Shown here in pieces: positions 16,919 through 26,312 of a DNA stretch of 64,000 nucleotides; position 1 is the stretch's first letter; every line of letters begins with the position of its first letter. The notes under the pieces are model-generated. The model was not told the origin of the DNA. It saw only the letters and a list, made by a program, of their open reading frames with translations, and made no database searches. The stretch is from CAVVEC01 sp963770485 (GTDB taxonomy: Bacteria > Acidobacteriota > Terriglobia > Terriglobales > Acidobacteriaceae), in the NCBI GenBank assembly GCA_963770485.1, contig CAVYPX010000009.1, positions 62,001 to 126,000 of the forward strand, read 5' to 3'. The position numbers and the translations under genes are program-made.

Positions 16919-17623
16919 ATGGCCAACGAGCAAGAGAAAGAATCCGCTGCCCGCGCCAGCTTGCGTTTTGTGCAAGACGGCAACATTGTGGGTCTAGGCA
17001 CGGGGTCCACTGCGGCCCATGCCGTGCGTCTTCTCGGCGAGCGGGTCCGAGCGGGATTGAAGATTCGAGGCATCCCAACATCAAGACAGACCAAAGATTT
17101 AGCCGCCAGTGCAGGAATTCCGCTCACGACCCTCGACGAATTTCAGCAGATTGATGTCACGATTGACGGCGCTGATGAAGTCGATCCACGGCTGCGGCTG
17201 ATCAAGGGCGGCGGCGGCGCGCTTCTGCGGGAGAAGATTATCGCCTCGGCCTCGCGGCAACTCGTGATCATCGCCGATTCCAGCAAGCAGGTTGCGGTGC
17301 TGGGCAAGTTTCCCTTGCCGGTCGATGTAATTCCGTTTGCCCAGGCTTTGATCGCGAAGAGAATTGCAGCCCTGGGAGCCACGGTGAGACTTCGTCAGTC
17401 GGCCAGCGGCAACCCCTTTGTGACGGATGAAGGCCACCACATCCTCGATTGCAGCTTCGGCCATATTCCCGATCCACCTGCGCTGGCGCGCCAGCTCGAA
17501 GCCATGCCCGGAGTTGTCGAGCATGGTCTGTTCATTGATATGGCGAGCATAGTCCTCATTGCGAAAGGTGACCAGGTAGTGGAGCTGCGCCACGAGGAGT
17601 CCACAAGAAACATGGCGGACTAG
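16919..17623 (+). CDS. rpiA: Ribose-5-phosphate isomerase A
   Basis: A 234-aa enzyme interconverting ribose 5-phosphate and ribulose 5-phosphate in the non-oxidative pentose phosphate pathway. Diagnostic motifs are VGLGTGSTA (about 23-31), the catalytic-aspartate segment TIDGADEVDP (about 80-90), KGGGGALLREKI, and a C-terminal GLFIDMAS. Length is standard for RpiA. No clear ribosome binding site is seen; coupling to the DUF302 gene is possible. Confidence 0.96.
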   Translation: MANEQEKESAARASLRFVQDGNIVGLGTGSTAAHAVRLLGERVRAGLKIRGIPTSRQTKDLAASAGIPLTTLDEFQQIDVTIDGADEVDPRLRLIKGGGGALLREKIIASASRQLVIIADSSKQVAVLGKFPLPVDVIPFAQALIAKRIAALGATVRLRQSASGNPFVTDEGHHILDCSFGHIPDPPALARQLEAMPGVVEHGLFIDMASIVLIAKGDQVVELRHEESTRNMAD

Positions 17624-17765
17624 GACGGCGCTGGAATGCAGGTAACATGGCTCCTGCCGACGGTCGCCGTCACTTTATGAGGGTCTAACAAAGCTGCAGC
17701 CCGCGAGTTCCTGCCACAGCAGCGCCGACTCCGGCTGAGGTCTGCAGTCTGCCAAAAGTCCGCCG

Positions 17766-19034
17766 TCATTTAGGAGTCAGCTTGAACACCACTCCACAGC
17801 CGTAATAAAACGGGCAGGCAGTGGAGTGGCCACCATACTCAGTTGTGCCGTACAAGTTGCCTTGCTTGTCCTGGAGCAAGCCGGCCAGAGGATTCAGCCC
17901 GTCCGGTCCCTTAAACTTGTAGAGCACGGTCTCCTTGCCGTTCTTGGTCACCTCGAACACCGTTCCGCACCCTGCACCTTGACCATCGGAACAGCCGGCA
18001 TCGCCGCCGATGTATGTCGTGCCGTAAAGGTTCCCCATCGCGTCCTGGATCAGACTTGCGAAGGGAGTTGCACCGTCCGGTGACCCCTTGAAGGTCCGCA
18101 GGACGGTTTCCTTGCGGCTTGGGCTCAGCTTGAAGACTGTTCCGAGGGAGCCGCCGCCGATTCCCGAGGTCGTGCCGTATAGGTTCCCGCTCGCATCCAT
18201 GATCAAGCCTGCGGCGGGGTTTTCACCGTCCTTGCCGCCTCGAAAACCGTGCAGCACTGTTTCCTTGCCCTTTTGAGGCAGCTTGAACACCGTCCCGGGG
18301 AGAGTAGTGCCGTTTCCATAAGTTGTCCCGTAGAGGTTTCCTTCGGCATCCAGGATCAAATTTCCCTCGGGTATGCCACCGTCCGCTCCTCCACTAAAGG
18401 CGTACAACACAGTCTCATTGCCGGCGCTGTCCAGCTTGAAAACGGTCCCACAACCCTCCCCGACGAAGCTACAGTAACTTCTGCCGCCTAACGCTGTCGT
18501 GCCGTAGAAATTTCCTGCCGAATCCCGGGTCAACCCGGCGCACGGTCTCATCCCATCCTTGCCACCCGCAAAACTGTGCAGGACAGTCTCATGGCCCGCC
18601 GAATCGACCTTGAACACAGTTCCACAGCCGTACGGCGCGTTGCAGCTGAGGTCGCCTCCGGACTGGGTCGTGCCATAGAGGTTTCCTGCTGAATCCCGGA
18701 CCAACCTTGCAGTCGAAAACCCACCGTCCGTCCCGCCTGTAAAGGTGTACAGGACAGTTTCCTTGCCGGCCGAGGTCAACCGGAACACGTTATCGAGGGT
18801 CGTGCCATACAAGTTGCTCTGCGCATCCGAGATCAAGCCAGCCGACGGAAGCTCCCCATCCGTGCAATTCGTCAACGAGCAAAAGTCGTAGAGTACCTTA
18901 AGACTATAGGCAGGTTCGTGCCCGGATTGGGCCGCAGCCACAGCTGGCGCAAGCAAACCTACCGCCAGGGCCGCAGTTGTCGCTCGCAGACGCAGCCCCG
19001 AAATCCAGCCTAAGAATCGCGCCGGGTTCGTCAC
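17766..19034 (-). CDS. GloVer-repeat secreted protein
   Basis: A 422-aa exported protein of about eight repeats of the form 'GSDG..P.AGL..D..GNLYGTT..GG....GTVFKL...GKETVLY.F'. These are TIGR03803-type repeats, probably forming a beta-propeller. The GTG at 19034 follows AAGGAGGGG by 4-5 bases and is preferred over upstream ATGs that lack a site. The signal peptide runs to about AAAQSG. Several repeats contain CSLTNC or CNAPYGC pairs that could form disulfides. It is the intact counterpart of the broken gene at 5744-7056. Role unknown, probably extracellular. Confidence 0.85.
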   Translation of the reverse strand: MTNPARFLGWISGLRLRATTAALAVGLLAPAVAAAQSGHEPAYSLKVLYDFCSLTNCTDGELPSAGLISDAQSNLYGTTLDNVFRLTSAGKETVLYTFTGGTDGGFSTARLVRDSAGNLYGTTQSGGDLSCNAPYGCGTVFKVDSAGHETVLHSFAGGKDGMRPCAGLTRDSAGNFYGTTALGGRSYCSFVGEGCGTVFKLDSAGNETVLYAFSGGADGGIPEGNLILDAEGNLYGTTYGNGTTLPGTVFKLPQKGKETVLHGFRGGKDGENPAAGLIMDASGNLYGTTSGIGGGSLGTVFKLSPSRKETVLRTFKGSPDGATPFASLIQDAMGNLYGTTYIGGDAGCSDGQGAGCGTVFEVTKNGKETVLYKFKGPDGLNPLAGLLQDKQGNLYGTTEYGGHSTACPFYYGCGVVFKLTPK

Positions 19035-19171
19035 AATACCCCTCCTTGCCAAACGCCAATCATCCATCCCTCCGGGACAAGATGTCAAAGAGACTTTCAG
19101 CGCAGGGGCGCGATTGCGGCTCCGGCGATGGCCGGTTTTGGCATGAGTTGCTACGAGGATGGTTCTGCGGC

Positions 19172-20440
19172 TCAAGCCGCGATCTTCCGCAGTGCCGTCA
19201 ACAGCCGCTCAACTTCGTCCGACGTGTTGTAGTGTGCCAGCCCGATGCGCAGAAAACCGCCGTCTTTCTCCACATTCAGGCGCTCGGTGAGATTCAGCGC
19301 ATAGTAATTTCCGTCCCAGGTGAAGAAGCCAAGCTCCCCGAGCTTGGTGGCGAGTTCGAGCGGCGTGTGACCCTTGATCCGCACAGCAATCGTCGGGCAG
19401 CGCTGATCGAATCGCTTGGGATCGCTGATACCGTAGAGCTTCAAGCCAGGGATCGCCATTAGTCCGTGGATGAGTTTCTCCATCAAACCACGCTCGTGTC
19501 TTTGAATCGCGTCGTAAGCGGCGAGCAGCGACGCGCGGCGCGTGGATGCCGACGGACTGACCTGTCGTCCCAGATCCGCCAGGTAGTCCACGCAAGCCGT
19601 GATCCCGGCGATCAATTCGTGGTTCAGCGTGCCCGATCCCCAGCGGTTGGGGATGGCATTGGTATTGGCGCGAACCTTGTAGGGCTGCAATCGTTGCAAG
19701 TGCTCGCGCTTACCGTAAAGCACACCCATGTGCGGTCCGAAGAACTTGTAGGTGGAGCAGGCCAGAAAATCACAGTCCAGCGCACGCACGTCGATGGGCC
19801 CGTGCGGCGCGTAATGCACGGCGTCGATGTAAGCCATTGCGCCATTGTGATGCGCAAGGCGGACGATTTTCTTCACGTCGTTGATCGTGCCCACCGCATT
19901 CGAAGCGTAGCCGACAGCGACCAGCTTGGTGCGGCTGGTAATCTTGCGGGCCAGATCCTCCATATCCAGCGTGCAGTCTTCTTCGTGGATCTCGACCATG
20001 CGGATGGTTACGCCGCGCTCTTCGAGGGCCTGCCAGGGAGAAATGTTGGCATCGTGATCGAGATGCGTAAGCACGATTTCGTCGCCCGCACCGAGTTCAC
20101 GCCCGATCGAGCGGCTCATGGCAAAGGTCAGTGCGGTCATGTTGGGGCCAAAGATAATCTCGTCCGGATCGCAGCCCAAAAAATCCGCCATGGCCGCACG
20201 CGCGCCCGCAATCATGGAATCAGTGTTCCGGCTGCTAGCGTACGCCCCGCCGGTATTGGCGTTGTTGTGCTTCAGATAATCGGAGATGGCATCGATAACC
20301 CGCTGCGGAACCTGCGTGCCGCCGGGACCGTCGAGAAAAACCGCGGGCTGGCGGTTGACGGTTTGGGAAAGCGATGGAAACTGCGCGCGAACCCAGGCAA
20401 CGTCGAGTTTAGTTGCCGTTTCAGGGTCTGGGGTTGACAT
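19172..20440 (-). CDS. Cysteine-desulfurase-like PLP aminotransferase (class V)
   Basis: A 422-aa PLP enzyme of fold type I. The N-terminus FLDGPGGTQVPQRVIDAI and the segment NTGGAYASSRNTD are typical of the cysteine desulfurase-like group (TIGR01976-type). The PLP lysine is in STYKFFGPHMG, and the histidine-rich THLDHDANISPW lies in the active site. These proteins are similar to CsdA/SufS, but many lack a proven desulfurase role. ATG 20440 (MSTPDPE) has a GAGAG box upstream; the open frame beyond it is not protein-like. It stands next to a PPOX flavoprotein gene on the same strand. Confidence 0.88.
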   Translation of the reverse strand: MSTPDPETATKLDVAWVRAQFPSLSQTVNRQPAVFLDGPGGTQVPQRVIDAISDYLKHNNANTGGAYASSRNTDSMIAGARAAMADFLGCDPDEIIFGPNMTALTFAMSRSIGRELGAGDEIVLTHLDHDANISPWQALEERGVTIRMVEIHEEDCTLDMEDLARKITSRTKLVAVGYASNAVGTINDVKKIVRLAHHNGAMAYIDAVHYAPHGPIDVRALDCDFLACSTYKFFGPHMGVLYGKREHLQRLQPYKVRANTNAIPNRWGSGTLNHELIAGITACVDYLADLGRQVSPSASTRRASLLAAYDAIQRHERGLMEKLIHGLMAIPGLKLYGISDPKRFDQRCPTIAVRIKGHTPLELATKLGELGFFTWDGNYYALNLTERLNVEKDGGFLRIGLAHYNTSDEVERLLTALRKIAA

Positions 20441-20621
20441 TTGGCTCTCGGTGCCGGGGTCTGGGCGTTGCAGCAATGCCTCTACAGCAATGGTTCGCCT
20501 CCCCGTCTGGTCTGCTGAACAGTTCCAATCGCAAGGCTGGCCCTCAGCGAAAGGCATCGGTGCCCTGGGAACAGCCGGCTCGCTTGTCCTGAGGGAAGTC
20601 GAAGGACCGGCCCTATAATCC

Positions 20622-21020
20622 TCAGCCCATCGTTGTTGTGTGTTCGGGCTGAATCTTGTATATAACGCGTACTTCGCCGGGCTGCCGGTAGGGATACTTG
20701 TCCACGCCCAGATATTTCTTGGCCATTTTATCGATGTGCGCGTCGGCGCCGTGTTCGGTGATTTCCACCACGCGGCCGCGGATCTCAAGATAACGGTAGG
20801 GGTTGTCGGGATCGATGACCGCCATTGCCACGCGAGGATCGCGCCTTACGTTGCGATCTTTCTGCCGCCCTTTAGCCGAGTTGAAGATGACGAAGTCGCC
20901 TTCCACATCGCACCAGACCGGGGTCACCTGCGGGCGGCCGTCGGGCATCAGCGTGCCCAAACTGGCAAACGCACGCTTGCTGAACAGATCACGATATTTC
21001 TCCGGGATAACTTCAGCCAT
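20622..21020 (-). CDS. PPOX-class flavin/F420-type oxidoreductase
   Basis: A 132-aa split-barrel flavoprotein of the pyridoxamine 5'-phosphate oxidase-like superfamily, close to 'PPOX class F420-dependent' enzymes (TIGR03618-like). Motifs are FASLGTLMPDGRPQVTPVWCD, FNSAKGRQKDRNVRRDPRVAM and YRYLEIRGRVVEI. It probably reduces small aromatic or quinone substrates using FMN or F420. ATG 21020 lies 5 bases after AAGGAGG; the GTG one codon earlier is less well placed. Confidence 0.88.
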   Translation of the reverse strand: MAEVIPEKYRDLFSKRAFASLGTLMPDGRPQVTPVWCDVEGDFVIFNSAKGRQKDRNVRRDPRVAMAVIDPDNPYRYLEIRGRVVEITEHGADAHIDKMAKKYLGVDKYPYRQPGEVRVIYKIQPEHTTTMG

Positions 21021-21179
21021 CACAACCTCCTTGCAGTAGCATTGCCAACGCGATGGAAAGAATTATAGACGGCACGGAGGTTTCCTGCTGCCGTGCTGTG
21101 TGCCCCTTCTAGTTTGAGCCTGCAGCATTTACAATTTTCGCTTCAATCGAAATCTTGGCAGCTTTGTCGAGAACGCACC

Positions 21180-22103
21180 ATGCGCAACACTACCTACTGG
21201 CGCAAATCTTCGCAACTTGTCACCGCGTGCTTTCTGCTGGTCCTGTGCGCTCAAGGGCATGCCCATGCTGCCGACCCTACGCTGCCGAAACCAACGATCG
21301 TCTTCATGACCGACTTCGGAACCGTAGATGATTCTGTAGCGATCTGCAAAGGCGTGATGTACTCCATCGCCCCCGAGTTGCGCATTGTGGACCTAACCCA
21401 CCAGGTCACGCCGTTCTCCATTCCCGACGGGGCGCGCTTCCTCTACGGCGCGACTGCGTATTATCCGGCGGGAACGGTGTTCGTGGTCGTCGTCGACCCG
21501 ACCGTGGGCAGCACGCGAAAAGCGGTGGTCGTGAAATCAAAACGCCGCCAGTATTTTGTCCTGCCAGATAACGGCTTGATGACGCTGGTGCAGGATCGCG
21601 ACGGGCTCGACGGTGCCCGAGAGATTACGAATCGCGACTGGATGATCGGCGCGGCACTCTCGTCCACGTTTCACGGACGCGATATTTTCTCGCCGGTCGG
21701 CGCCCATCTGGCGCACGGCGAAGACTGGTCCCACGTGGGGCCGGAACTCGATGTGGCCAAACTCGTCCGCCTGGATCTTGCGGCTGCCAAGGTAGATGAT
21801 CAGGGACTGACCGGGAACGTCATCGCTACCGACGGGCCATTCGGCAATCTCGTGACCAACATCGGCGCTGATGATTTTCTTAAACTGGGCTACGCGCGGG
21901 GGGAGACAGTTTCCATCAGCCTTGGAAACGCCAAAATGAATATCCCCTTTGTGCGCACTTTCAGCGATGTGCCACTGAAACAGCCGCTGCTTTACATCGA
22001 TTCGCGCGGGCGGGTGGGCATTGCAGTCAACCAAGGAAGCTTTGCAGCGACTTATGGCATCAAACCGCCGGTTACCCTGTTCATCCCGCGAGCGGGGAAG
22101 TAA
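21180..22103 (+). CDS. Secreted SAM hydrolase / SAM hydroxide adenosyltransferase
   Basis: A 307-aa protein of the DUF62/fluorinase-like family, which cleaves S-adenosyl-L-methionine to adenosine and methionine with water. Motifs are IVFMTDFGTVDDSVAICKG, IVDLTHQVTPF and a C-terminal domain with GNVIATDGPFGNLVTNI. An N-terminal signal peptide ending near GHAHAADP is visible, so this version is exported, which is uncommon for an enzyme acting on SAM. ATG 21180 is chosen because it gives the signal peptide. An exported adenosine deaminase and a PNP lie 5 kb downstream and could use its adenosine; that is speculation. Confidence 0.88.
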   Translation: MRNTTYWRKSSQLVTACFLLVLCAQGHAHAADPTLPKPTIVFMTDFGTVDDSVAICKGVMYSIAPELRIVDLTHQVTPFSIPDGARFLYGATAYYPAGTVFVVVVDPTVGSTRKAVVVKSKRRQYFVLPDNGLMTLVQDRDGLDGAREITNRDWMIGAALSSTFHGRDIFSPVGAHLAHGEDWSHVGPELDVAKLVRLDLAAAKVDDQGLTGNVIATDGPFGNLVTNIGADDFLKLGYARGETVSISLGNAKMNIPFVRTFSDVPLKQPLLYIDSRGRVGIAVNQGSFAATYGIKPPVTLFIPRAGK

Positions 22104-22200
22104 TGAACATTCCCAGGATGTTAGAGCGTTCAATGCTCCGGTTCATCCAGGCGAAAAATGAGGGCTCTGTGGCCCGACGTATTCCTTGAGGAGGGGAGAC

Positions 22201-25200
22201 ATGAGCAGCTGTCAGCCAACCACCAACAATCGCAGGTTCCTATACCTCGTTCTTTTCACCGCTTCGCTGCTCATGCCTTGTCTCCTCCTCGGGCAGAGTT
22301 TTCGGGGTTCGATTCGAGGGACGGTGGTGGATCCTCAGGGCAGCGTCATCGCCGGAGCCGATGTCACGGCCAGGAGCAGCGCGACCGGACAGGAGCGCAA
22401 AACCGTAACCGGGGCGGACGGCGCTTATCTATTAGCGGAGTTGCCCGCCGGGGAATATGTGGTTACGGCGTCGGCGGCTGGGCTGTCGCCGGTGGCGCAG
22501 AATGTCATAGTGAACGTGGGCCTGGACACGACCGCCGACTTCGACCTTACTAAAGTCGAGAGGCACATCGAACAGGTGACCATCACTGCCACTACTCCGG
22601 TGGTCGACGAGACGCGCGACGTGCTGGGTGAGGTGGTGGACAGAAAGCTGGTCAGCGAGTTGCCGCTTAATGGCCGCGATTTCGGCAAACTAGTTGCGTT
22701 GGTGCCAGGCGCAACCGTGGAACCTTCCGGCGTGGCTGCGGTGCAGAGCGGATTCGGCCAATTCAGCATCAATGGGAACCGCGACCGCTCCAATAATTAC
22801 ACGCTCGATGGAACCGACAATAACGATCCCTTCTTCAACAATTCAGCGTTCAATCAGACTGGAATTGGCGGCGCACCGGCTTCTATTCTTCCTATCGATG
22901 CGATTCAGGAGTTCAATCTGCAATCGCAATTTCCCGCGGAATATGGAAGGAATAGCGGGTCCGTGATCAACATTCTGACCAAGTCCGGTACCAATCAGTT
23001 TCATGGTTCGGCGTTTGAGTTCTTTCGCAATGACGCGATGGATGCGAGAAACTTTTTCAATCGAGATCCTGCTCCCAAAACCGGCTTCAAGAACAATCAA
23101 TTCGGCGGCTCGCTGGGCGGCCCCATCATCAAAGACAGAACCTTCTTCTTCGGCGCCTACGAGGGCCAACGCGAGCGCGTGGGGTCCGCTTTCTCTTTCC
23201 AGGTGCCGACCTCCCAGCAGATCCAAAATGCCCAGATTCTGGCTGCGGCGAATGGTGTGTCAACCCCTAACCCGGCTCTTAACAGCCTTCTGAGCTTTTT
23301 CCCCACTCCGACGGGCTTCAACGGAACCGCTGGCACGGTTCCGGGCACGGTGGCGGACGAGAACGACGTCAGCAGTCTCATCGGCAAAATTGATCACGCG
23401 ATCAGTTCCAGCGAGTCGTTGACCGGGCGCTACGCTTTCGCGCAGAGCACCCAAGTTTTTCCGCTGGGAGGTCTGGGAGGCGGGGCCGCTTCGCGCCTGG
23501 CGCAGTTTGCGCAAACTTCGCCCACGCGAGTGCAAATCGTTTCCATCAGTCTGCTCTCCACGCTGAGTGCCACAAAAATTAACGAAGTGCGCTTTGGCTA
23601 CAGCCGTTATCGCACGTCGTTCGAGCCCAAGGACGCCAGCTTCGACCCAAATTCCATCGGCCTGAACTTCGGCACAGGCCGCTTGAGCGTGCCTGAAATC
23701 GACTTCGGCGGAACCTTTGAGAATCTGGGCGCCAGCGCCTTCCTGCCTCACGGCCGCACCAGCGGAAGTTTCCAGTTTCTGGACAACTTCACATGGGTGA
23801 AAGGAAAGCACAGTATCAAATTTGGCGGCGAGGTCCGTCGCATCGTGATCGACAGTTTTAACGACAGCTTGTCGCGCGGGCAGGTCGAGTTTGGATCGTC
23901 GACGTTCGGTATGGGTGGGAGCGGCGTTTGTCCCCCAGGGTTTCAATTCTGCAGCGATCCTGGCGTCACAACCCTGGCCAACTTTTACCTTGGAGCGCCG
24001 TACTCAGTTTCCGCAAATGCAGGAAACACTCAGCGCACTACCTACAACAATGGCCTGAGTTTCTTCGCCCAGGATGACTTTCGCGTGGCGCCGAGATTTA
24101 CTTTGAATTATGGATTGCGATGGGAATACTTCGGGCCACTGAGCGAGGCGCATAATCTGCTCTCGAATTTGGGCAGTGACGGCAATCTCGCTATGGTTGG
24201 TACAGATGGCGTGAACGGCGCCTACAGCCGCGATTTGCACAATTTCGGCCCGCGTCTCGGATTTGCCTGGAACATTCTTTCGAAAACGATCCTGCGAGGC
24301 GGCTACGGAATTTACTATGACTACGTTCCGCAAGACCTGCTGATCGCGAACTTCACCACTTCGGCGGGATTGGTGACGAACCCCATCGGGCCGTCGGCGG
24401 TTCTGCCTTTGAATTTCAATGCAGGGGCGTTCAACGGCACGACTCCGGGCGCGGTCTTTACCGCCAACCCCGCGCCCTGTCCTTGCAGCGTGTTTGTCAC
24501 TCCTCGAAACTTTAGCAATCCCTACTCACAGAACTGGAATCTGAACCTTCAGCAGGAACTCTCGCAGAGCTTTGGCCTCCAGCTTGGTTACGTGGGAAGT
24601 AAGGGCACCCATTTGGTGCGCCTGTTGGATCTCAACCAGCCGGATTCCACGGGCACACGGCCAAACGGAGGTTACGGTGCCATCGACTCGCTCTCTCCGG
24701 TGACTTCGTCCAACTACAATGCACTTCAGGCAACTCTTCGCTCTCGCAGTTGGCATGGTCTCTCCGGGTTTGCCGGCTACACCTTCTCCAAGTCTCTGGA
24801 CGACGCCTCTGACGGCATTGACTATAACTTCGCCACGGTGGCGTTCCCGCAGAACGGCCACGACCTTGCGGCCGAGCGCGGACCCTCGAACTTCGACGCC
24901 CGCCATCGGTTCACCGCCGCGTTCACCTATCAGGTGCCGCGGCTGGCCGGCCCGCGAAACCTAGCGGAAGGCTGGCAGGTCAATACCATTCTGACCGCAC
25001 AGAGCGGCCGCCCGGTGCCCATCGTGAGCGCAAACGATACCAGTGCTGAAAGCGGCATCTTTACCACGCCCTCTAACTTTCATCAACGCCCAGACCTGAT
25101 TCCCGGCGTCAACCCGATCAATTCCAACTGGGAATCGGCCCCGGACGTGATCGGTTATCTCAACGGCAACGCCTTTGCCCAGCCTTTGAACCCCACCGTA

Positions 25201-25530
25201 CCCAATGTCGGGAGCTTCGGCGATTTGGGACGCAACGCCATCTACGGGCCGCATTTCTGGAGCGTCGACTTTGCCTTGTCCAAAGACACACGCATTTTCG
25301 AACGACTGAACCTGCAACTTCGAGCGGAGTTCTTCAACATTTTCAACCACCCGAATTTCGCCTTGCCCAATTTCTTTATACTGCCGGCCTTCAATGCTGA
25401 CGGAACCGCTACTGGAGCATCGCCCAATCAAGGGCTGATCACACAAACCCCGGATCAGGCACAAACGAACCCTGGCCTGGGAGGCGGCGGCCCCCGCGTG
25501 ATACAGTTGGCGGCGAAGTTTACGTTCTGA
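22201..25530 (+). CDS. Oar-like TonB-dependent receptor
   Basis: A 1109-aa outer-membrane protein. A signal peptide (LLMPCLLLGQS) is followed by a carboxypeptidase regulatory-like domain (RGSIRGTVVDPQGSVIAGADVTA), a plug domain (ELPLNGRDFGKLVALVPGA, FSINGNRDRSNNYTLDGTDNND) and a long beta barrel ending in a terminal Phe (KFTF). This architecture is greatly expanded in Acidobacteria and is thought to bind or import large substrates, often saccharides or peptides. A GAGGAGGGGAG box precedes ATG 22201. The upstream TTG in the same frame is less likely. The substrate is unknown. Confidence 0.92.
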   Translation: MSSCQPTTNNRRFLYLVLFTASLLMPCLLLGQSFRGSIRGTVVDPQGSVIAGADVTARSSATGQERKTVTGADGAYLLAELPAGEYVVTASAAGLSPVAQNVIVNVGLDTTADFDLTKVERHIEQVTITATTPVVDETRDVLGEVVDRKLVSELPLNGRDFGKLVALVPGATVEPSGVAAVQSGFGQFSINGNRDRSNNYTLDGTDNNDPFFNNSAFNQTGIGGAPASILPIDAIQEFNLQSQFPAEYGRNSGSVINILTKSGTNQFHGSAFEFFRNDAMDARNFFNRDPAPKTGFKNNQFGGSLGGPIIKDRTFFFGAYEGQRERVGSAFSFQVPTSQQIQNAQILAAANGVSTPNPALNSLLSFFPTPTGFNGTAGTVPGTVADENDVSSLIGKIDHAISSSESLTGRYAFAQSTQVFPLGGLGGGAASRLAQFAQTSPTRVQIVSISLLSTLSATKINEVRFGYSRYRTSFEPKDASFDPNSIGLNFGTGRLSVPEIDFGGTFENLGASAFLPHGRTSGSFQFLDNFTWVKGKHSIKFGGEVRRIVIDSFNDSLSRGQVEFGSSTFGMGGSGVCPPGFQFCSDPGVTTLANFYLGAPYSVSANAGNTQRTTYNNGLSFFAQDDFRVAPRFTLNYGLRWEYFGPLSEAHNLLSNLGSDGNLAMVGTDGVNGAYSRDLHNFGPRLGFAWNILSKTILRGGYGIYYDYVPQDLLIANFTTSAGLVTNPIGPSAVLPLNFNAGAFNGTTPGAVFTANPAPCPCSVFVTPRNFSNPYSQNWNLNLQQELSQSFGLQLGYVGSKGTHLVRLLDLNQPDSTGTRPNGGYGAIDSLSPVTSSNYNALQATLRSRSWHGLSGFAGYTFSKSLDDASDGIDYNFATVAFPQNGHDLAAERGPSNFDARHRFTAAFTYQVPRLAGPRNLAEGWQVNTILTAQSGRPVPIVSANDTSAESGIFTTPSNFHQRPDLIPGVNPINSNWESAPDVIGYLNGNAFAQPLNPTVPNVGSFGDLGRNAIYGPHFWSVDFALSKDTRIFERLNLQLRAEFFNIFNHPNFALPNFFILPAFNADGTATGASPNQGLITQTPDQAQTNPGLGGGGPRVIQLAAKFTF

Positions 25531-25573
25531 AATGAAGTACCATACCACCGATTTCAAAATGGAGGACACACAA

Positions 25574-26287
25574 GTGAAGACGACCTTAATCGGCTTGATG
25601 CTGTGCTTGACAGTGCTGGCTTTCACCATGGCCGCCATGGCTGCCAGTAAAGATGGAATCGTACTCAGCAGGGATGGACGACAAACTATCAGCACCAACG
25701 GCCCGTCCAAGGGTCAGCCCTACATCGAGAATAACGCTGGTCTCACCACTATCTTTGACAATCTAGCCCACCAGTACCCCGACGGGTTGTACTGGTGCTG
25801 CGCGGGTGGCACGATCGAGGGCTCCGGCGGAGGCGGCCCCGAATGGTGGCAGGCGGCTGCTTTCACACCTAGCACAAACCTGAAGCTGACCAAGATCGAA
25901 ATGGCGCTGGGATACCTGGCCGGGACATACACAGATGTGCTCTTGAGTCTGAACAACGACGACGGTACCGGGAGGCCGGGGACCGTTATCGCGAAGTGGA
26001 AGGTGACAGGCATGCCGAACTTTGGAAGCTGCTGCAAGGTTGAGACCAAGAGTAGCGCCGGCATACCAGTTACAGCCGGAACTCAATATTGGGTCGTTGT
26101 GAGCACCGAGAAGAAGTCAGACGTATGGGCTGCCTGGAACGACAATGACACCCGGCAGCTTTCCACGGAGGGCATCCCGCAAGCCTATTACTGCTATTCG
26201 ACCACGGGTTATTGCGGGCAGGCCAACGGAGTTTGGACGCCCTATCAAGGCTATCCCGGCTCTGCTTTCGCCGTGCTCGGGAAATAA
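25574..26287 (+). CDS. Exported protein of unknown function
   Basis: A 237-aa secreted protein. The GTG at 25574 follows GGAG with 9 bases of spacing and begins a signal peptide (VKTTLIGLMLCLTVLAFTMAAMAAS). The body is a beta-rich region with WWQAAAFTPSTNLKLTKIEMALGY and GTQYWVVVSTE, reminiscent of bacterial 'choice-of-anchor' or lectin-like sandwich domains. It contains cysteine pairs (WCC, SCC, YCYS) that may be disulfide-bonded. It lies 43 bp after the Oar receptor and may be co-transcribed. No family is firmly recognised. Confidence 0.75.
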   Translation: MKTTLIGLMLCLTVLAFTMAAMAASKDGIVLSRDGRQTISTNGPSKGQPYIENNAGLTTIFDNLAHQYPDGLYWCCAGGTIEGSGGGGPEWWQAAAFTPSTNLKLTKIEMALGYLAGTYTDVLLSLNNDDGTGRPGTVIAKWKVTGMPNFGSCCKVETKSSAGIPVTAGTQYWVVVSTEKKSDVWAAWNDNDTRQLSTEGIPQAYYCYSTTGYCGQANGVWTPYQGYPGSAFAVLGK

Positions 26288-26312
26288 GCTCCGCAGTTTG
26301 CCACGAGCCCGG

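Noticed and set aside
20560..20620. Dispersed repeat with TGTCCTGAGGGAAGTCGAAGG
   Set aside because: Looks like a common intergenic repeat motif, but only one copy is in the window, so it cannot be supported here.
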